From assembly GCA_045592625.1 (NCBI GenBank), contig JAZNVC010000012.1, positions 9,110 to 73,109 of the forward strand: 64,000 bases of DNA. The letters run 5' to 3'. The notes beneath the pieces are model-generated. The model ran no database searches. It was not told where the DNA came from and saw nothing but the letters and a program-made list of their open reading frames with translations. Below, piece after piece: positions 15,129-22,990 of this stretch (the stretch's first letter is position 1; every line of letters begins with the position of its first letter). Both the position numbers and the translations under genes were made by a program. Source of the DNA: SIG607 sp045592625 (GTDB taxonomy: Bacteria; Bacillota; Clostridia; Oscillospirales; Acutalibacteraceae).

Positions 15129-16136
15129 TTAAGGGATTTTCTTTATGTTGAATTTTTTGTCTAAAATAAAGGGGTATCTTACGGGGTTTTTATTAACCGG
15201 AGGTTCAATACCGTGGAGCCAACGGGACAGACAGCCATCTATGGTAACGGTGCCGTCGTCTTCAATAGTAACGATACTGCTTAACGGGTTTTCATTGTAC
15301 ATATATGTCTTCATAAGACTGTTAAGGGAACGGTCATAGGTTTTAACAGCCTTTCCGTCTTGGTCATATTCGGTATATTTATAGGTTTTATCTTCCGGAT
15401 AGTGAAGGTCCTTTGTGTTATCCCACCAAGCACATAAAGCAGCTTTAGCCCCATAATAAGCTAAATCTTCAACAACACAGAAACCGCCGGCGTGGATATC
15501 TCCGCTTATTACCAAAGGTAAAACGTCTTTAAATTCTTCCAAAAGTGCTTTAACTTCTTCAGCATTGTAGCAGTAACCCCATACACCGCAGAATGGATGA
15601 TGGGATACGGGAATAACCTTTTTCCCGGTGTTTCTTGCATCAACTAAGAGGTTTCTGAACCATTCCATTTCAAAGGGAGGTACACTTGCTAAATGAGTGT
15701 TGCCTTGTTTACCCATACAGCTTCCGGGTAAATTGTGTTCCCAGTCATTCTTTTCGGGAGCAAAGGAATAGTTGGAATCAAGACCTACAATGCGGTAATT
15801 ACCGAAATCCTTATACCAGAAAGGTGCACCTTCAAAGGCGAAATTTACCGGTCTGTTGCAAAGACGGGGGGTAATAAACTCCATAGTGTTGTCGCTGCCG
15901 GATTCCATTTCGTGGTTTCCGTAAATTCCGTAAACCTCTAAACCATATTCGTTTTCAAGGAATGCCTTAAAAAGTTCGGGAGAGCGTACGTAGTCGTTAC
16001 AAAAGTCACCTGTATGTAAAACGAAATCTACCTTTTCATCATTTGCGCGTTTCATCATTTCATTTAAATGATCAACCGTTACGGCATACATTTGTTTATG
16101 ATAATGAAAGTCGCCGATAACTAAAAATTTAATCAT
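15129..16136 (-). CDS. Calcineurin-like metallophosphoesterase
   Basis: The 335-residue cytoplasmic protein carries the dimetal motif set: GDFHYH at about 8-13, HTGDFCND at about 41-48, YGNHEME at about 71, then SHHPF and SGDIHAGG. The fold and metals are clear, but the substrate cannot be told. The C-terminal ~90 residues form an extra beta-rich region with SRWLHGIEPP. The ATG at 16136 is 8 bases from GAGG; the open frame extends 9 bases further to a GTG that overlaps the ribosome site. The spacing before the Dabb gene suggests separate or weakly linked transcription. Confidence 0.8.
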   Translation of the reverse strand: MIKFLVIGDFHYHKQMYAVTVDHLNEMMKRANDEKVDFVLHTGDFCNDYVRSPELFKAFLENEYGLEVYGIYGNHEMESGSDNTMEFITPRLCNRPVNFAFEGAPFWYKDFGNYRIVGLDSNYSFAPEKNDWEHNLPGSCMGKQGNTHLASVPPFEMEWFRNLLVDARNTGKKVIPVSHHPFCGVWGYCYNAEEVKALLEEFKDVLPLVISGDIHAGGFCVVEDLAYYGAKAALCAWWDNTKDLHYPEDKTYKYTEYDQDGKAVKTYDRSLNSLMKTYMYNENPLSSIVTIEDDGTVTIDGCLSRWLHGIEPPVNKNPVRYPFILDKKFNIKKIP

Positions 16137-16202
16137 ATAAATCACCTCAATAGCATTTTAACATTCCTAATGGTAAAGTCAAGGGAAATATTCAATTTTT
16201 AA

Positions 16203-16502
16203 CTAAATTTCAAAGTCAAGACAGCTTCTTTGAGCGGTAAAGGGACGTACAAACGTATCAGCAACATAAACATGTTCGGGATGTACTGCATAACCGTTTA
16301 ATGCATCAACACTTACAAAGGAAGAGTCGAGCATTAAATCTGCATTAGAGGAAGCAAGACCGTCGGTATATATCTTGATTTCGATTAGTCCCTCAATTTT
16401 GCCCATAAGTCCTTCAAGATTTTCTTTAATGTCTTTTTTAATGTTTGCTTTTTCGCTTTCGCTGTACTCTTTAAGAGTCCATAAAATAATATGTTTTACC
16501 AT
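16203..16502 (-). CDS. Dabb (stress-responsive alpha/beta barrel) domain protein
   Basis: A 99-residue single-domain protein begins MVKHIILWTLKE and has the ferredoxin-like Dabb pattern, with LMLDSSFVSVDALNGYAVHPEHVYVADTF near the end (about 57-85). Members are small dimers, some catalysing cyclisation or heme-type chemistry, but most have no known role. ATG at 16502 has GAGG 8 bases upstream. It lies upstream of the phosphoesterase on the same strand with a 66-base gap. Confidence 0.8.
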   Translation of the reverse strand: MVKHIILWTLKEYSESEKANIKKDIKENLEGLMGKIEGLIEIKIYTDGLASSNADLMLDSSFVSVDALNGYAVHPEHVYVADTFVRPFTAQRSCLDFEI

Positions 16503-16592
16503 ATTTATCACCTCGTAAAAAGTATAACATATTTAACAAAAAATGCAAATAATATATTTGAAGAAATTTTGTAAAAAATTTGTAAAAAAATA

Positions 16593-16621
16593 TTGAAAAA
16601 TATGACTGAGTTTAGTATAAT
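16593..16621 (+). promoter_or_regulatory. Promoter of the CofE-like gene and guaA
   Basis: TTGAAA (16593-16598), 17-bp spacer, TATAAT (16616-16621). The ~50-base leader that follows can fold into a nested hairpin (AGGCAA/TTGCCT inside GGG/CCC and GTTG/CAAC). Confidence 0.8.
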
Positions 16622-16676
16622 AAATTGTTGTAAAGGGAAAGGCAACTTTGCCTCCCAACCGGAAAGGAAAATTATT

Positions 16677-17879
16677 ATGGATAAAAAAGAACGCAGAGTA
16701 GGTACCGTATCCCGTGGTATCCGTTGTCCCATTATACGAGAGGGCGACAATCTTGCAAAAATCGTTGCAGACAGCGTACTGGAAGCGGCAGAATATGAAG
16801 GCTTTGAACTCAGAGACCGTGACGTAATTTCTATGACGGAATCTATTGTTGCACGTGCTCAGGGTAACTATGCCCATATTGATGATATTGCTGCCGATAT
16901 AAAGGCAAAATTCGGGGATGAAACAGTTGGTGTTATTTTCCCCATACTTTCACGTAACCGCTTCTCAATTTGTCTTAAGGGCATTGCAAGGGGTGCAAAG
17001 AAAATCGTTCTTATGCTCAGCTATCCTTCTGACGAAGTAGGAAACTCTCTTGCCACCTATGACCTTATTGATGCAGCAGGTATAAATCCTTATTCCGACG
17101 TTTTGTCACTTGAACGCTATCGTGAAGTTTTCGGCGTACAAAAACTTGAATTTACAGGTGTTGACTACGTTCAGTATTACGGCGATTTAATTAAAGCAGA
17201 GGGCTGTGAGGTTGAAATTATTTTTGCTAATCAGCCTAAAGCAATTCTTGACTATACTAAATATGTTCTTACTTGTGATATTCACACACGTGTTAGAACC
17301 AAGCGTATCTTAAAGGCCGAAGGTGCAGAAAAGGTTTACGGACTTGATGAAATTCTTAATACTTCTGTAAACGGAAGCGGTTGTAATGAAAGGTACGGAC
17401 TTTTAGGTTCTAATAAATCCACTGAAGAAAAAATAAAACTTTTTCCCAGAGAGTGTAAAGATTTAGTTCTCGACGTGCAAAAGCGTATTAAGGATGCAGT
17501 AGGCAAAAACGTAGAGGTAATGGTTTACGGTGACGGTGCCTTTAAGGATCCTCAGGGTAAAATCTGGGAACTTGCCGACCCTGTTGTTTCTCCCGCATTT
17601 ACCGACGGTCTTATAGGCACTCCTAATGAATTAAAGCTTAAATATTTAGCAGATAATGATTTTAAGGACCTTTCGGGTGAAGAACTTAAAAAAGCTATAA
17701 GTGATAGTATCCGTAAAAAAGACGGAAGCAGTCTTGTTGGTAATATGGCGGCTCAGGGTACAACTCCACGTCAGCTTACCGACCTTATAGGTTCTCTTTG
17801 CGACCTTACCAGCGGTTCGGGCGACAAGGGTACTCCGGTAGTTATCGTTCAAGGCTATTTCGATAATTACACAAACTAA
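16677..17879 (+). CDS. CofE-like F420-0:L-glutamate ligase family protein
   Basis: The 400-residue protein's N-terminal half matches the CofE fold: GTVSRGIRCPIIREGDN at about 9-25, DRDVISMTESIVARAQGN at about 47-64, then FPILSRNRFS and GIARGAKK. In archaea and actinobacteria CofE adds glutamates to the deazaflavin cofactor F420, but many Clostridia that do not make F420 carry this longer homologue. Its amide-ligase substrate there is unknown. It lies 18 bases before guaA and shares its promoter. The ATG has GGAAAGGAAAA upstream; the frame above it is promoter. Confidence 0.75.
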   Translation: MDKKERRVGTVSRGIRCPIIREGDNLAKIVADSVLEAAEYEGFELRDRDVISMTESIVARAQGNYAHIDDIAADIKAKFGDETVGVIFPILSRNRFSICLKGIARGAKKIVLMLSYPSDEVGNSLATYDLIDAAGINPYSDVLSLERYREVFGVQKLEFTGVDYVQYYGDLIKAEGCEVEIIFANQPKAILDYTKYVLTCDIHTRVRTKRILKAEGAEKVYGLDEILNTSVNGSGCNERYGLLGSNKSTEEKIKLFPRECKDLVLDVQKRIKDAVGKNVEVMVYGDGAFKDPQGKIWELADPVVSPAFTDGLIGTPNELKLKYLADNDFKDLSGEELKKAISDSIRKKDGSSLVGNMAAQGTTPRQLTDLIGSLCDLTSGSGDKGTPVVIVQGYFDNYTN

Positions 17880-17897
17880 TTGAGGAGCGTGAAATAT

Positions 17898-18899
17898 ATG
17901 GCAAATTCTGTAAGACCCGAATCTATGGCTCGTATTACTACCAAAGAACTGGCAGATGCTTTTATTGAAGAACAGATTAAAGAGGTTCGTGCTCAGGTAG
18001 GCGACAAAAAGGTTCTTCTTGCTCTTTCTGGAGGTGTTGATTCTTCGGTTGTTGCTGCACTTTTAATCAAAGCAATCGGAAAACAGCTTGTGTGTGTTCA
18101 CGTTAACCACGGCCTTATGCGTAAGGGTGAAAGCGAAGCAGTTATTGATATGTTCAGAGGTCAGCTTGACGCAAACCTTATTTATGTTGATGCTACCGAT
18201 AGATTTTTAGATCTTCTTTCAGGTGTTAGCGAACCCGAAAAGAAAAGAAAAATTATCGGTGCTGAATTTATAAACGTATTTGCAGACGAAGCAAGAAAAC
18301 TCAGCGGTGTTGAGTATCTTGCTCAGGGCACTATTTATCCCGATATTTTAGAGAGTATTAAACAGGCGGAAGGCAAAAAGGCTGTTAAGTCTCACCATAA
18401 TGTCGGCGGACTTCCCGAAGATTTGAAATTCAGCCTTGTTGAGCCTATAAAACTCCTTTATAAAGATGAAGTTAGGGTTGTTGGCGAAGCACTGTGACTT
18501 CCTCACGCTATGGTTTACCGTCAGCCCTTCCCGGGTCCCGGTCTTGGCGTAAGATGTCTGGGGGCTATTACTCGCGACAGACTTAACGCTTTAAGAGAAG
18601 CAGATGCAATTTTGAGAGATGAATTCTATAAATGCGGTCTTGCTGAAAAGGTATGGCAGTATTTTGTTGTTATTCCCGATATTAAGAGTGTGGGTGTAAA
18701 GGATGAAAGCCGTTATGAAGGTTGGCCTGCAATTATCCGTGCTGTTAATACAAAGGATGCAATGAGTGCAACAATTGAGGAAATTCCCTATCCGATTCTT
18801 CATAAAATCACAGCTCGTATCACTAGCGAAGTAGATGGTATCAACCGCGTACTTATGGACTTAACACCTAAGCCCGTCGGAACGATAGAGTGGGAATAA
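17898..18899 (+). pseudogene. guaA: guaA ATP-pyrophosphatase/dimerisation part, interrupted by an in-frame TGA
   Basis: Amidates XMP to GMP. The start has GAGGAG 10 bases upstream. The ATP-PPase domain holds the P-loop LALSGGVDSSVVAALL; VHVNHGLMRKGE and AQGTIYPDIL are also intact. At codon 200 (18495-18497) a TGA replaces the residue that is Gly in the conserved ...ELGLP-HxMVxRQPFPGPG motif. The frame then continues without shift through RQPFPGPGLGVRC to the normal end KPVGTIEWE. No ribosome site precedes the Met at 18510. The N-terminal glutamine amidotransferase domain is absent, so a separate subunit or free ammonia would be needed. A GGA-to-TGA mutation, a sequence error or readthrough are all possible. 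Neighbouring genes use TGA as an ordinary stop. Confidence 0.85.
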
Positions 18900-18928
18900 T
18901 ACCAACTTAACACAGTTTATTTACAGTA

Positions 18929-18965
18929 GCAGACAGTGGCTTTCATTGTCTGCTATTATTTTCGT
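18929..18965 (+). terminator. Hairpin after guaA, probable terminator
   Basis: An 8-bp stem AGCAGACA/TGTCTGCT (18929-18936 / 18948-18955) is followed by ATTATTTTCG. Confidence 0.6.
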
Positions 18966-18977
18966 TATACAACAAGT

Positions 18978-19012
18978 CGGCAGGGGGATTGATTTCTCCC
19001 TGCCGTTTTTCT
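18978..19012 (+). terminator. Second, stronger terminator after guaA
   Basis: An 8-bp stem CGGCAGGG/CCCTGCCG (18978-18985 / 18998-19005) is followed by TTTTTCTCTTTT. It insulates guaA from the marR promoter. Confidence 0.75.
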
Positions 19013-19021
19013 CTTTTACTG

Positions 19022-19089
19022 CAAACAAGTTGACATTTCAACTTGTTTGTGATAAAATACAAAAGTTGTAATTTCAACTTTTGTATTTT
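19022..19089 (+). promoter_or_regulatory. marR promoter overlapped by two MarR-type operators
   Basis: The promoter is TTGACA (19030-19035), 17 bp, TAAAAT (19053-19058). Operator 1 is a perfect 11-bp inverted repeat CAAACAAGTTG-6-CAACTTGTTTG (19022-19049) that covers the -35. Operator 2 is a perfect 15-bp repeat with arms 19054-19068 and 19075-19089 that covers the -10 and start point. Both share the core AGTTG-nnATTT-CAACTT. Binding at either would block transcription, so tight autorepression by the adjacent MarR gene is expected. Confidence 0.85.
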
Positions 19090-19107
19090 AAAAGGAGTTA
19101 TTGATTT

Positions 19108-19560
19108 ATGTTGGAAAGATTTGAAAGGTTTTCGTATGCTTTGGCTGAAATTTCTCGTTGTTGGCGAAAACTTGCCTCTGATGAACTTGCGAAGTACGGA
19201 TTAAAAAGTCCTCACGCCACATATCTTACCACAATGTATAAATATCCTGACGGTATCTCTGTGCCAAGTTTTTGTGAGATTAGCGGTAAGGATAAGTCCG
19301 ACGCTTCCCGTATGATTGCCATTCTCGAGGAAAAAGGCCTTGCACGAAAAAAAGTGGTTGACGGAAGTCTCTATCGTGGACTTTGGGTTCTTACAAATGA
19401 AGGAAAAACCGCTGCAGAGCAGGTGAGTCTTCGCGCAAGTAAGGCTGTTGAGTTAGCAGGAAGGGACCTTGATGAGCAAACAAGGAATGTTTTCTATAAA
19501 GCGCTCGAGTCCATCACATCTAATTTAACAATGCTAAGCAAGGAAGGAATTCCCGTCTAA
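19108..19560 (+). CDS. MarR-family transcriptional regulator
   Basis: The 150-residue winged-helix protein starts with AAAGGAG 10 bases upstream. The DNA-binding region is about 48-100, with FCEISGKDKSDASRMIAILEEKGL as helix-turn-helix and DGSLYRGLWVLTNEGKTAAEQ as wing. Dimerisation helices lie at both ends. The two palindromes in its own promoter are its probable sites. The next gene, a DegV protein, follows after 16 bases and should be under the same control; a fatty-acid or lipophilic effector is plausible but not shown. Confidence 0.88.
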   Translation: MLERFERFSYALAEISRCWRKLASDELAKYGLKSPHATYLTTMYKYPDGISVPSFCEISGKDKSDASRMIAILEEKGLARKKVVDGSLYRGLWVLTNEGKTAAEQVSLRASKAVELAGRDLDEQTRNVFYKALESITSNLTMLSKEGIPV

Positions 19561-19576
19561 TTATGGAGAATTTTAT

Positions 19577-20416
19577 ATGAAAACAAGAATTATTGTGGAT
19601 TCCACGGCAGATTTAATGCCTGAATTTAAAAATCGTGTGCATATCGTTCCGCTTACCGTAAATTTCGGTACAGAAGAATATATTGATGGTGTTACTATCG
19701 ACTATAAGACTTTCTACGAAAAGCTTATAGAAAGCGACGTATTACCTACTACAAGTCAAGCCACACCCGATGCTTTTATTAAGGAATTTGACAAAGCAAA
19801 AGAAGCGGGTGAAGCAGCCGTTGTTATCACAATTGCCTCTAAATTTTCAGGCACATATCAAAGTGCGACGATTGCAGCAGCGGATTATGAAAACATTTAC
19901 ATTGTTGATAGCTCCACTGCGGCTATGGGTAGCGGTATCTTAGTTGAACTTGCTTTTAGATTTTTGGATGAAGGTAAAAGTGCAGAAGAAATTGCGGCAC
20001 TTCTTGAAGAAGAAAAGAAAAAGATTGTTATTGTAGCATTGGTAGATACCCTTGAGTATCTTAAAAAAGGCGGTCGTATTTCTAAAGCAGTTGCTTTTGC
20101 AGGCGGTGTATTAAATATTAAACCTGTTCTTTCGGTTATTGACGGAGAAATCGGTATGCTCGGTAAGGCTCGCGGTTCAAAAATGGGTAACAACTTGCTT
20201 GTACAAGAAATTGATAAAGCCGGAGGTATAGACTTTACAAAACCTGTTTTACTAGGCTTTAGCGGAATTTCCGATGCACTTCTGTTAAAATATATAGAGG
20301 ATAGCCGTCATATTTGGGAAGGAAATCTTGATGAGGTGCGTTATACAACCGTTGGCAGCGTCATCGGTACACATGCTGGTCCCGGAGCTGTTGTTGTGGC
20401 ATTCTTTAAAAGATAA
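19577..20416 (+). CDS. DegV-family fatty-acid-binding protein (FakB-like)
   Basis: The 279-residue two-domain protein has the family marks RIIVDSTADLMPE at about 4-16, PTTSQATPDAF at about 59-69, VDSSTAAMGSG at about 114-124 and LEYLKKGGRIS at about 156-166. DegV/FakB proteins bind a fatty acid and present it to the kinase FakA, which feeds exogenous fatty acids into phospholipid synthesis. No fakA is in view. It is co-transcribed with the upstream MarR gene, suggesting lipid-responsive control (inference). Confidence 0.9.
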   Translation: MKTRIIVDSTADLMPEFKNRVHIVPLTVNFGTEEYIDGVTIDYKTFYEKLIESDVLPTTSQATPDAFIKEFDKAKEAGEAAVVITIASKFSGTYQSATIAAADYENIYIVDSSTAAMGSGILVELAFRFLDEGKSAEEIAALLEEEKKKIVIVALVDTLEYLKKGGRISKAVAFAGGVLNIKPVLSVIDGEIGMLGKARGSKMGNNLLVQEIDKAGGIDFTKPVLLGFSGISDALLLKYIEDSRHIWEGNLDEVRYTTVGSVIGTHAGPGAVVVAFFKR

Positions 20417-20445
20417 GGTGCTAATATTTCAGGGGGGGAAAACCA

Positions 20446-21048
20446 ATGGATGATATAAAAAGCAATCTAGCTAAAAATATAACCGAGCTTCGAATTTTAC
20501 ACAATATGACACAAATGGAGCTGGGAGAAAAATTAAATTATTCAGACAAAACAATATCCAAATGGGAAAGAGCCGAATCTGCTCCCGATTTGGCTGCGTT
20601 GACACAAATGGCTGATTTGTTCGGTGTTACATTAGACTATCTGGTGAAATCGGAAAACGTCGAAGAAGCCGTTTCTCTACGCAAGACCAAAGAAGCAAGT
20701 TTTAATCGCCGAGCAGTTTCGTATATTGCAGAAGGCGGCAGTTGGATAGTTGCTATTTTTGCATTTATTGTTACAACCTTAATTACTAATCAGATGACAT
20801 TTCAGTGGTTATATCTTGTATATGCCTTGCCGGTTGTTTTAATTGTGAAATTGATATTTAACTCGATTTGGTTCAACCCTCGACACAATTATCTTATTAT
20901 ATCGGCATTGATGTGGTCGATTTTTGTAGCAATACACATTACTTTCCTATATTTCAAAATAAATGTTTCACTCATTTATCTTTTAGGTGTAGCCGGACAG
21001 ATAGTAATTATTTTGTGCTCTTACATCAACAAACCGAAAACCAAATAA
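20446..21048 (+). CDS. XRE-family regulator with three or four transmembrane helices
   Basis: 200 residues. The HTH at about 8-64 reads MTQMELGEKLNYSDKTISKWERAE. A short linker is followed by hydrophobic helices at about 98-118, 123-143, 148-168 and 172-192. This is a membrane-bound HTH protein of a type common in Clostridia, with unknown signal. The start follows a G-rich site (AGGGGGGGAAAACCA). It sits 29 bases after degV, so it may be the last gene of the marR operon. It resembles the XRE protein at 1405-2013 in plan but lacks the zinc ribbon. Confidence 0.8.
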   Translation: MDDIKSNLAKNITELRILHNMTQMELGEKLNYSDKTISKWERAESAPDLAALTQMADLFGVTLDYLVKSENVEEAVSLRKTKEASFNRRAVSYIAEGGSWIVAIFAFIVTTLITNQMTFQWLYLVYALPVVLIVKLIFNSIWFNPRHNYLIISALMWSIFVAIHITFLYFKINVSLIYLLGVAGQIVIILCSYINKPKTK

Positions 21049-21055
21049 CTGCATA

Positions 21056-21089
21056 AACGCTCTGTTTTCCGTGAGAACAGGGCGTTTTT
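21056..21089 (+). terminator. Terminator of the marR-degV-XRE operon
   Basis: An 11-bp stem with one mismatch (21056-21066 / 21076-21086, AACGCTCTGTT) ends in five T. A further hairpin, CTCTCCG-ttt-CGGAGAG, follows at about 21097-21113. Confidence 0.8.
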
Positions 21090-21224
21090 CGATGACTCTC
21101 CGTTTCGGAGAGATGAGAAATCTAATACGTAGAGAGTCTTCTATGAAACAAAGGTGTACTGTGTCTCGTTATACAAGTATAATTTTTTTGTAATTTATTT
21201 GTGTAGCAAGAAAGGAACACGAAA

Positions 21225-22154
21225 ATGAAAACTAATGAAATCCCAATTTTCTTTTCAACAGACGATAATTACGTACCTTATCTTGATGTGGCTATTGCAT
21301 CACTTATTGCTAACGCATCCAAAGAGTATAATTATAAAATTATCGTTTTAAACACCGGACTGAAAGAAGAAAATATTGCTAAAGTAAAAATGAATGAAAG
21401 ACCCGGCTTTCAATTAAATTTTATCGACATATCAAATCAAATTGAAAATATTAAGTCGCATTTTAAAAATGTGTATCATTTTTCTGTTGTTACATATTAT
21501 CGGCTTTTTATTGCCTCGCTGTTTCCTGAATATGACAAGATTATTTATCTTGATTGCGACCTGGTTGTTTTGGGGGATATAGCACAGCTTTATAATACTC
21601 CCCTTGAAGAAAACATTTTAGCGGCAGCACCGGAACAATATATTCAAAACACTGCGGAATTTAGATGTTATGCAAAGGAAGCACTTGGCGTTAATCCTGA
21701 TGCTTATGTTAATGCGGGTGTTTTGGTAATAAACCTTAAAGAGTTTAGGAAAAATAAGGTGGAAGAAAGGTTTGTTGAACTTATAACAAAATATGATTTT
21801 GATTTGCTCGATCCCGACCAAGCCTATCTAAATTATCTTTGCCAGGGTAAAATTTATAGGTTAGAGAACGGTTGGAACAAAGAACCTATGAATTTACCGT
21901 TAGAGGGCGAAAAGAAGATTGTTCACTACGCTCTTTATAAGAAACCGTGGCAATATGATGATGTAACGGACGGCGAACATTTTTGGAATTATGCAAAAAG
22001 TTCTCCGTTTCATCATCAAATACTTCAAAATAAAGAGGCATTTGATGATGCCCAAAAAGCAAAAAAAGAAGCGGCTGCCAAAGAAATACTTGAACATGCC
22101 AAAACCATTGTGGCTTCTAATATTACATTTTCAAAAACGATTTGCAGAGGATAA
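21225..22154 (+). CDS. Glycosyltransferase family 8
   Basis: The 309-residue GT-A fold protein begins IPIFFSTDDNYVPYL (nucleotide-sugar site). It has the metal-binding DxD in YLDCDLVVLGD at about 108-118, then NAGVLVINL at about 166 and VHYALYKKPW near the C-terminus, all GT8 marks. GT8 members are retaining transferases that use UDP-glucose or UDP-galactose, often on lipopolysaccharide, teichoic acid or glycogenin acceptors. It opens a three-gene cluster with an acyltransferase and a CrtO-like protein, so a glycolipid product is a reasonable guess. A TATAAT lies at 21178-21183. Confidence 0.9.
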   Translation: MKTNEIPIFFSTDDNYVPYLDVAIASLIANASKEYNYKIIVLNTGLKEENIAKVKMNERPGFQLNFIDISNQIENIKSHFKNVYHFSVVTYYRLFIASLFPEYDKIIYLDCDLVVLGDIAQLYNTPLEENILAAAPEQYIQNTAEFRCYAKEALGVNPDAYVNAGVLVINLKEFRKNKVEERFVELITKYDFDLLDPDQAYLNYLCQGKIYRLENGWNKEPMNLPLEGEKKIVHYALYKKPWQYDDVTDGEHFWNYAKSSPFHHQILQNKEAFDDAQKAKKEAAAKEILEHAKTIVASNITFSKTICRG

Positions 22155-22159
22155 AGATT

Positions 22160-22990
22160 ATGGAAAAATCAGCCCATAAATTAGAACTGCTTAAAAGAAT
22201 AGCAGAACTAGAAAAACAGGAATTATGGCATCTTGATGTAGAAGACGACCCTGAAACCTATCCGCTTATGCCGGATAAAATTGATTATCTTAATGAAAAA
22301 CTTTCAAGTAAAATCCAGAACAAAATTGCCAACATTTTCGGTGCAAGGTTCTTTGACAAAATGATAGCGGATAGGAAGCTTATTATAAAAGAGGTTCGCG
22401 GTATTGAAAATTTTACAGCAGTTAAAGGTGGTAAAATTATTACTTGCAACCATTTCAGTGTTGGCGACAATTACGCAGTTTGGGTAGCGCTGAGAGATTA
22501 TATGGAGGGCAAAATGCTTTACAAAGTAATTCGTGAGGGAAACTATACAAATCCGCCAAAGCCTTTTGGACTGTTTATGAGGCATTGCAACACCTTGCCG
22601 TTATCAAGTCAAAAAGCAACAATGATTAAGTTTATGAAATCCTTTGCCCAACTACTCGGTCGTGGAGAGACCATACTTATCTACCCCGAACAAGGTATGT
22701 GGTGGAACTATAGGAAGCCTCGTCCTATGCAAGATGGGGCATTTTCTCTTGCTGTTCGAAACAAGGCACCTATTGTACCGATTTTTATCACTACGGAAGA
22801 TAGCGACGTTTTAGATGGTGATGGATTTTTCGTGCAAGAATATACAATGCACATTTTACCTGCGATTTACCCCGATGAAAGTCTTTCTAATAGGGAAGCA
22901 AAACGGGATATGAAAAATAAAAATTATGAGGTCTGGGTTAAAACGTATGAAGAGTTTTACGGCAAACCTCTTAAATATGGTGAAGTATGA
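22160..22990 (+). CDS. PlsC-type 1-acyl-sn-glycerol-3-phosphate acyltransferase
   Basis: The start at 22160 has AGAGG 10 bases upstream; an in-frame Met at 22142 overlaps the previous gene more deeply. The 276-residue protein carries the catalytic HX4D box as NHFSVGD at about 97-103 and the substrate motif YPEQGMWW at about 177-184. It would transfer an acyl chain to a hydroxyl of a lipid or glycan, and LPA is the default family substrate. It is longer than core PlsC, with an extra N-terminal helix of about 50 residues. Position between a GT8 and a CrtO-like acyltransferase suggests a dedicated glycolipid pathway. Confidence 0.85.
   Translation: MEKSAHKLELLKRIAELEKQELWHLDVEDDPETYPLMPDKIDYLNEKLSSKIQNKIANIFGARFFDKMIADRKLIIKEVRGIENFTAVKGGKIITCNHFSVGDNYAVWVALRDYMEGKMLYKVIREGNYTNPPKPFGLFMRHCNTLPLSSQKATMIKFMKSFAQLLGRGETILIYPEQGMWWNYRKPRPMQDGAFSLAVRNKAPIVPIFITTEDSDVLDGDGFFVQEYTMHILPAIYPDESLSNREAKRDMKNKNYEVWVKTYEEFYGKPLKYGEV

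Noticed and set aside
16593..16676. Longer start for the CofE-like gene
   Set aside because: The sequence is the -35 to -10 promoter and leader; homology and a ribosome site begin at 16677.
17898..18899. Whole-genome recoding of UGA to glycine
   Set aside because: Several well-supported genes here end at TGA, including overlapping ATGA junctions in rnfD/rnfG and rnfC/rnfD.
18510..18899. Separate gene for the second half of guaA
   Set aside because: There is no ribosome site before the Met at 18510, and the homology runs in the same frame across the TGA.
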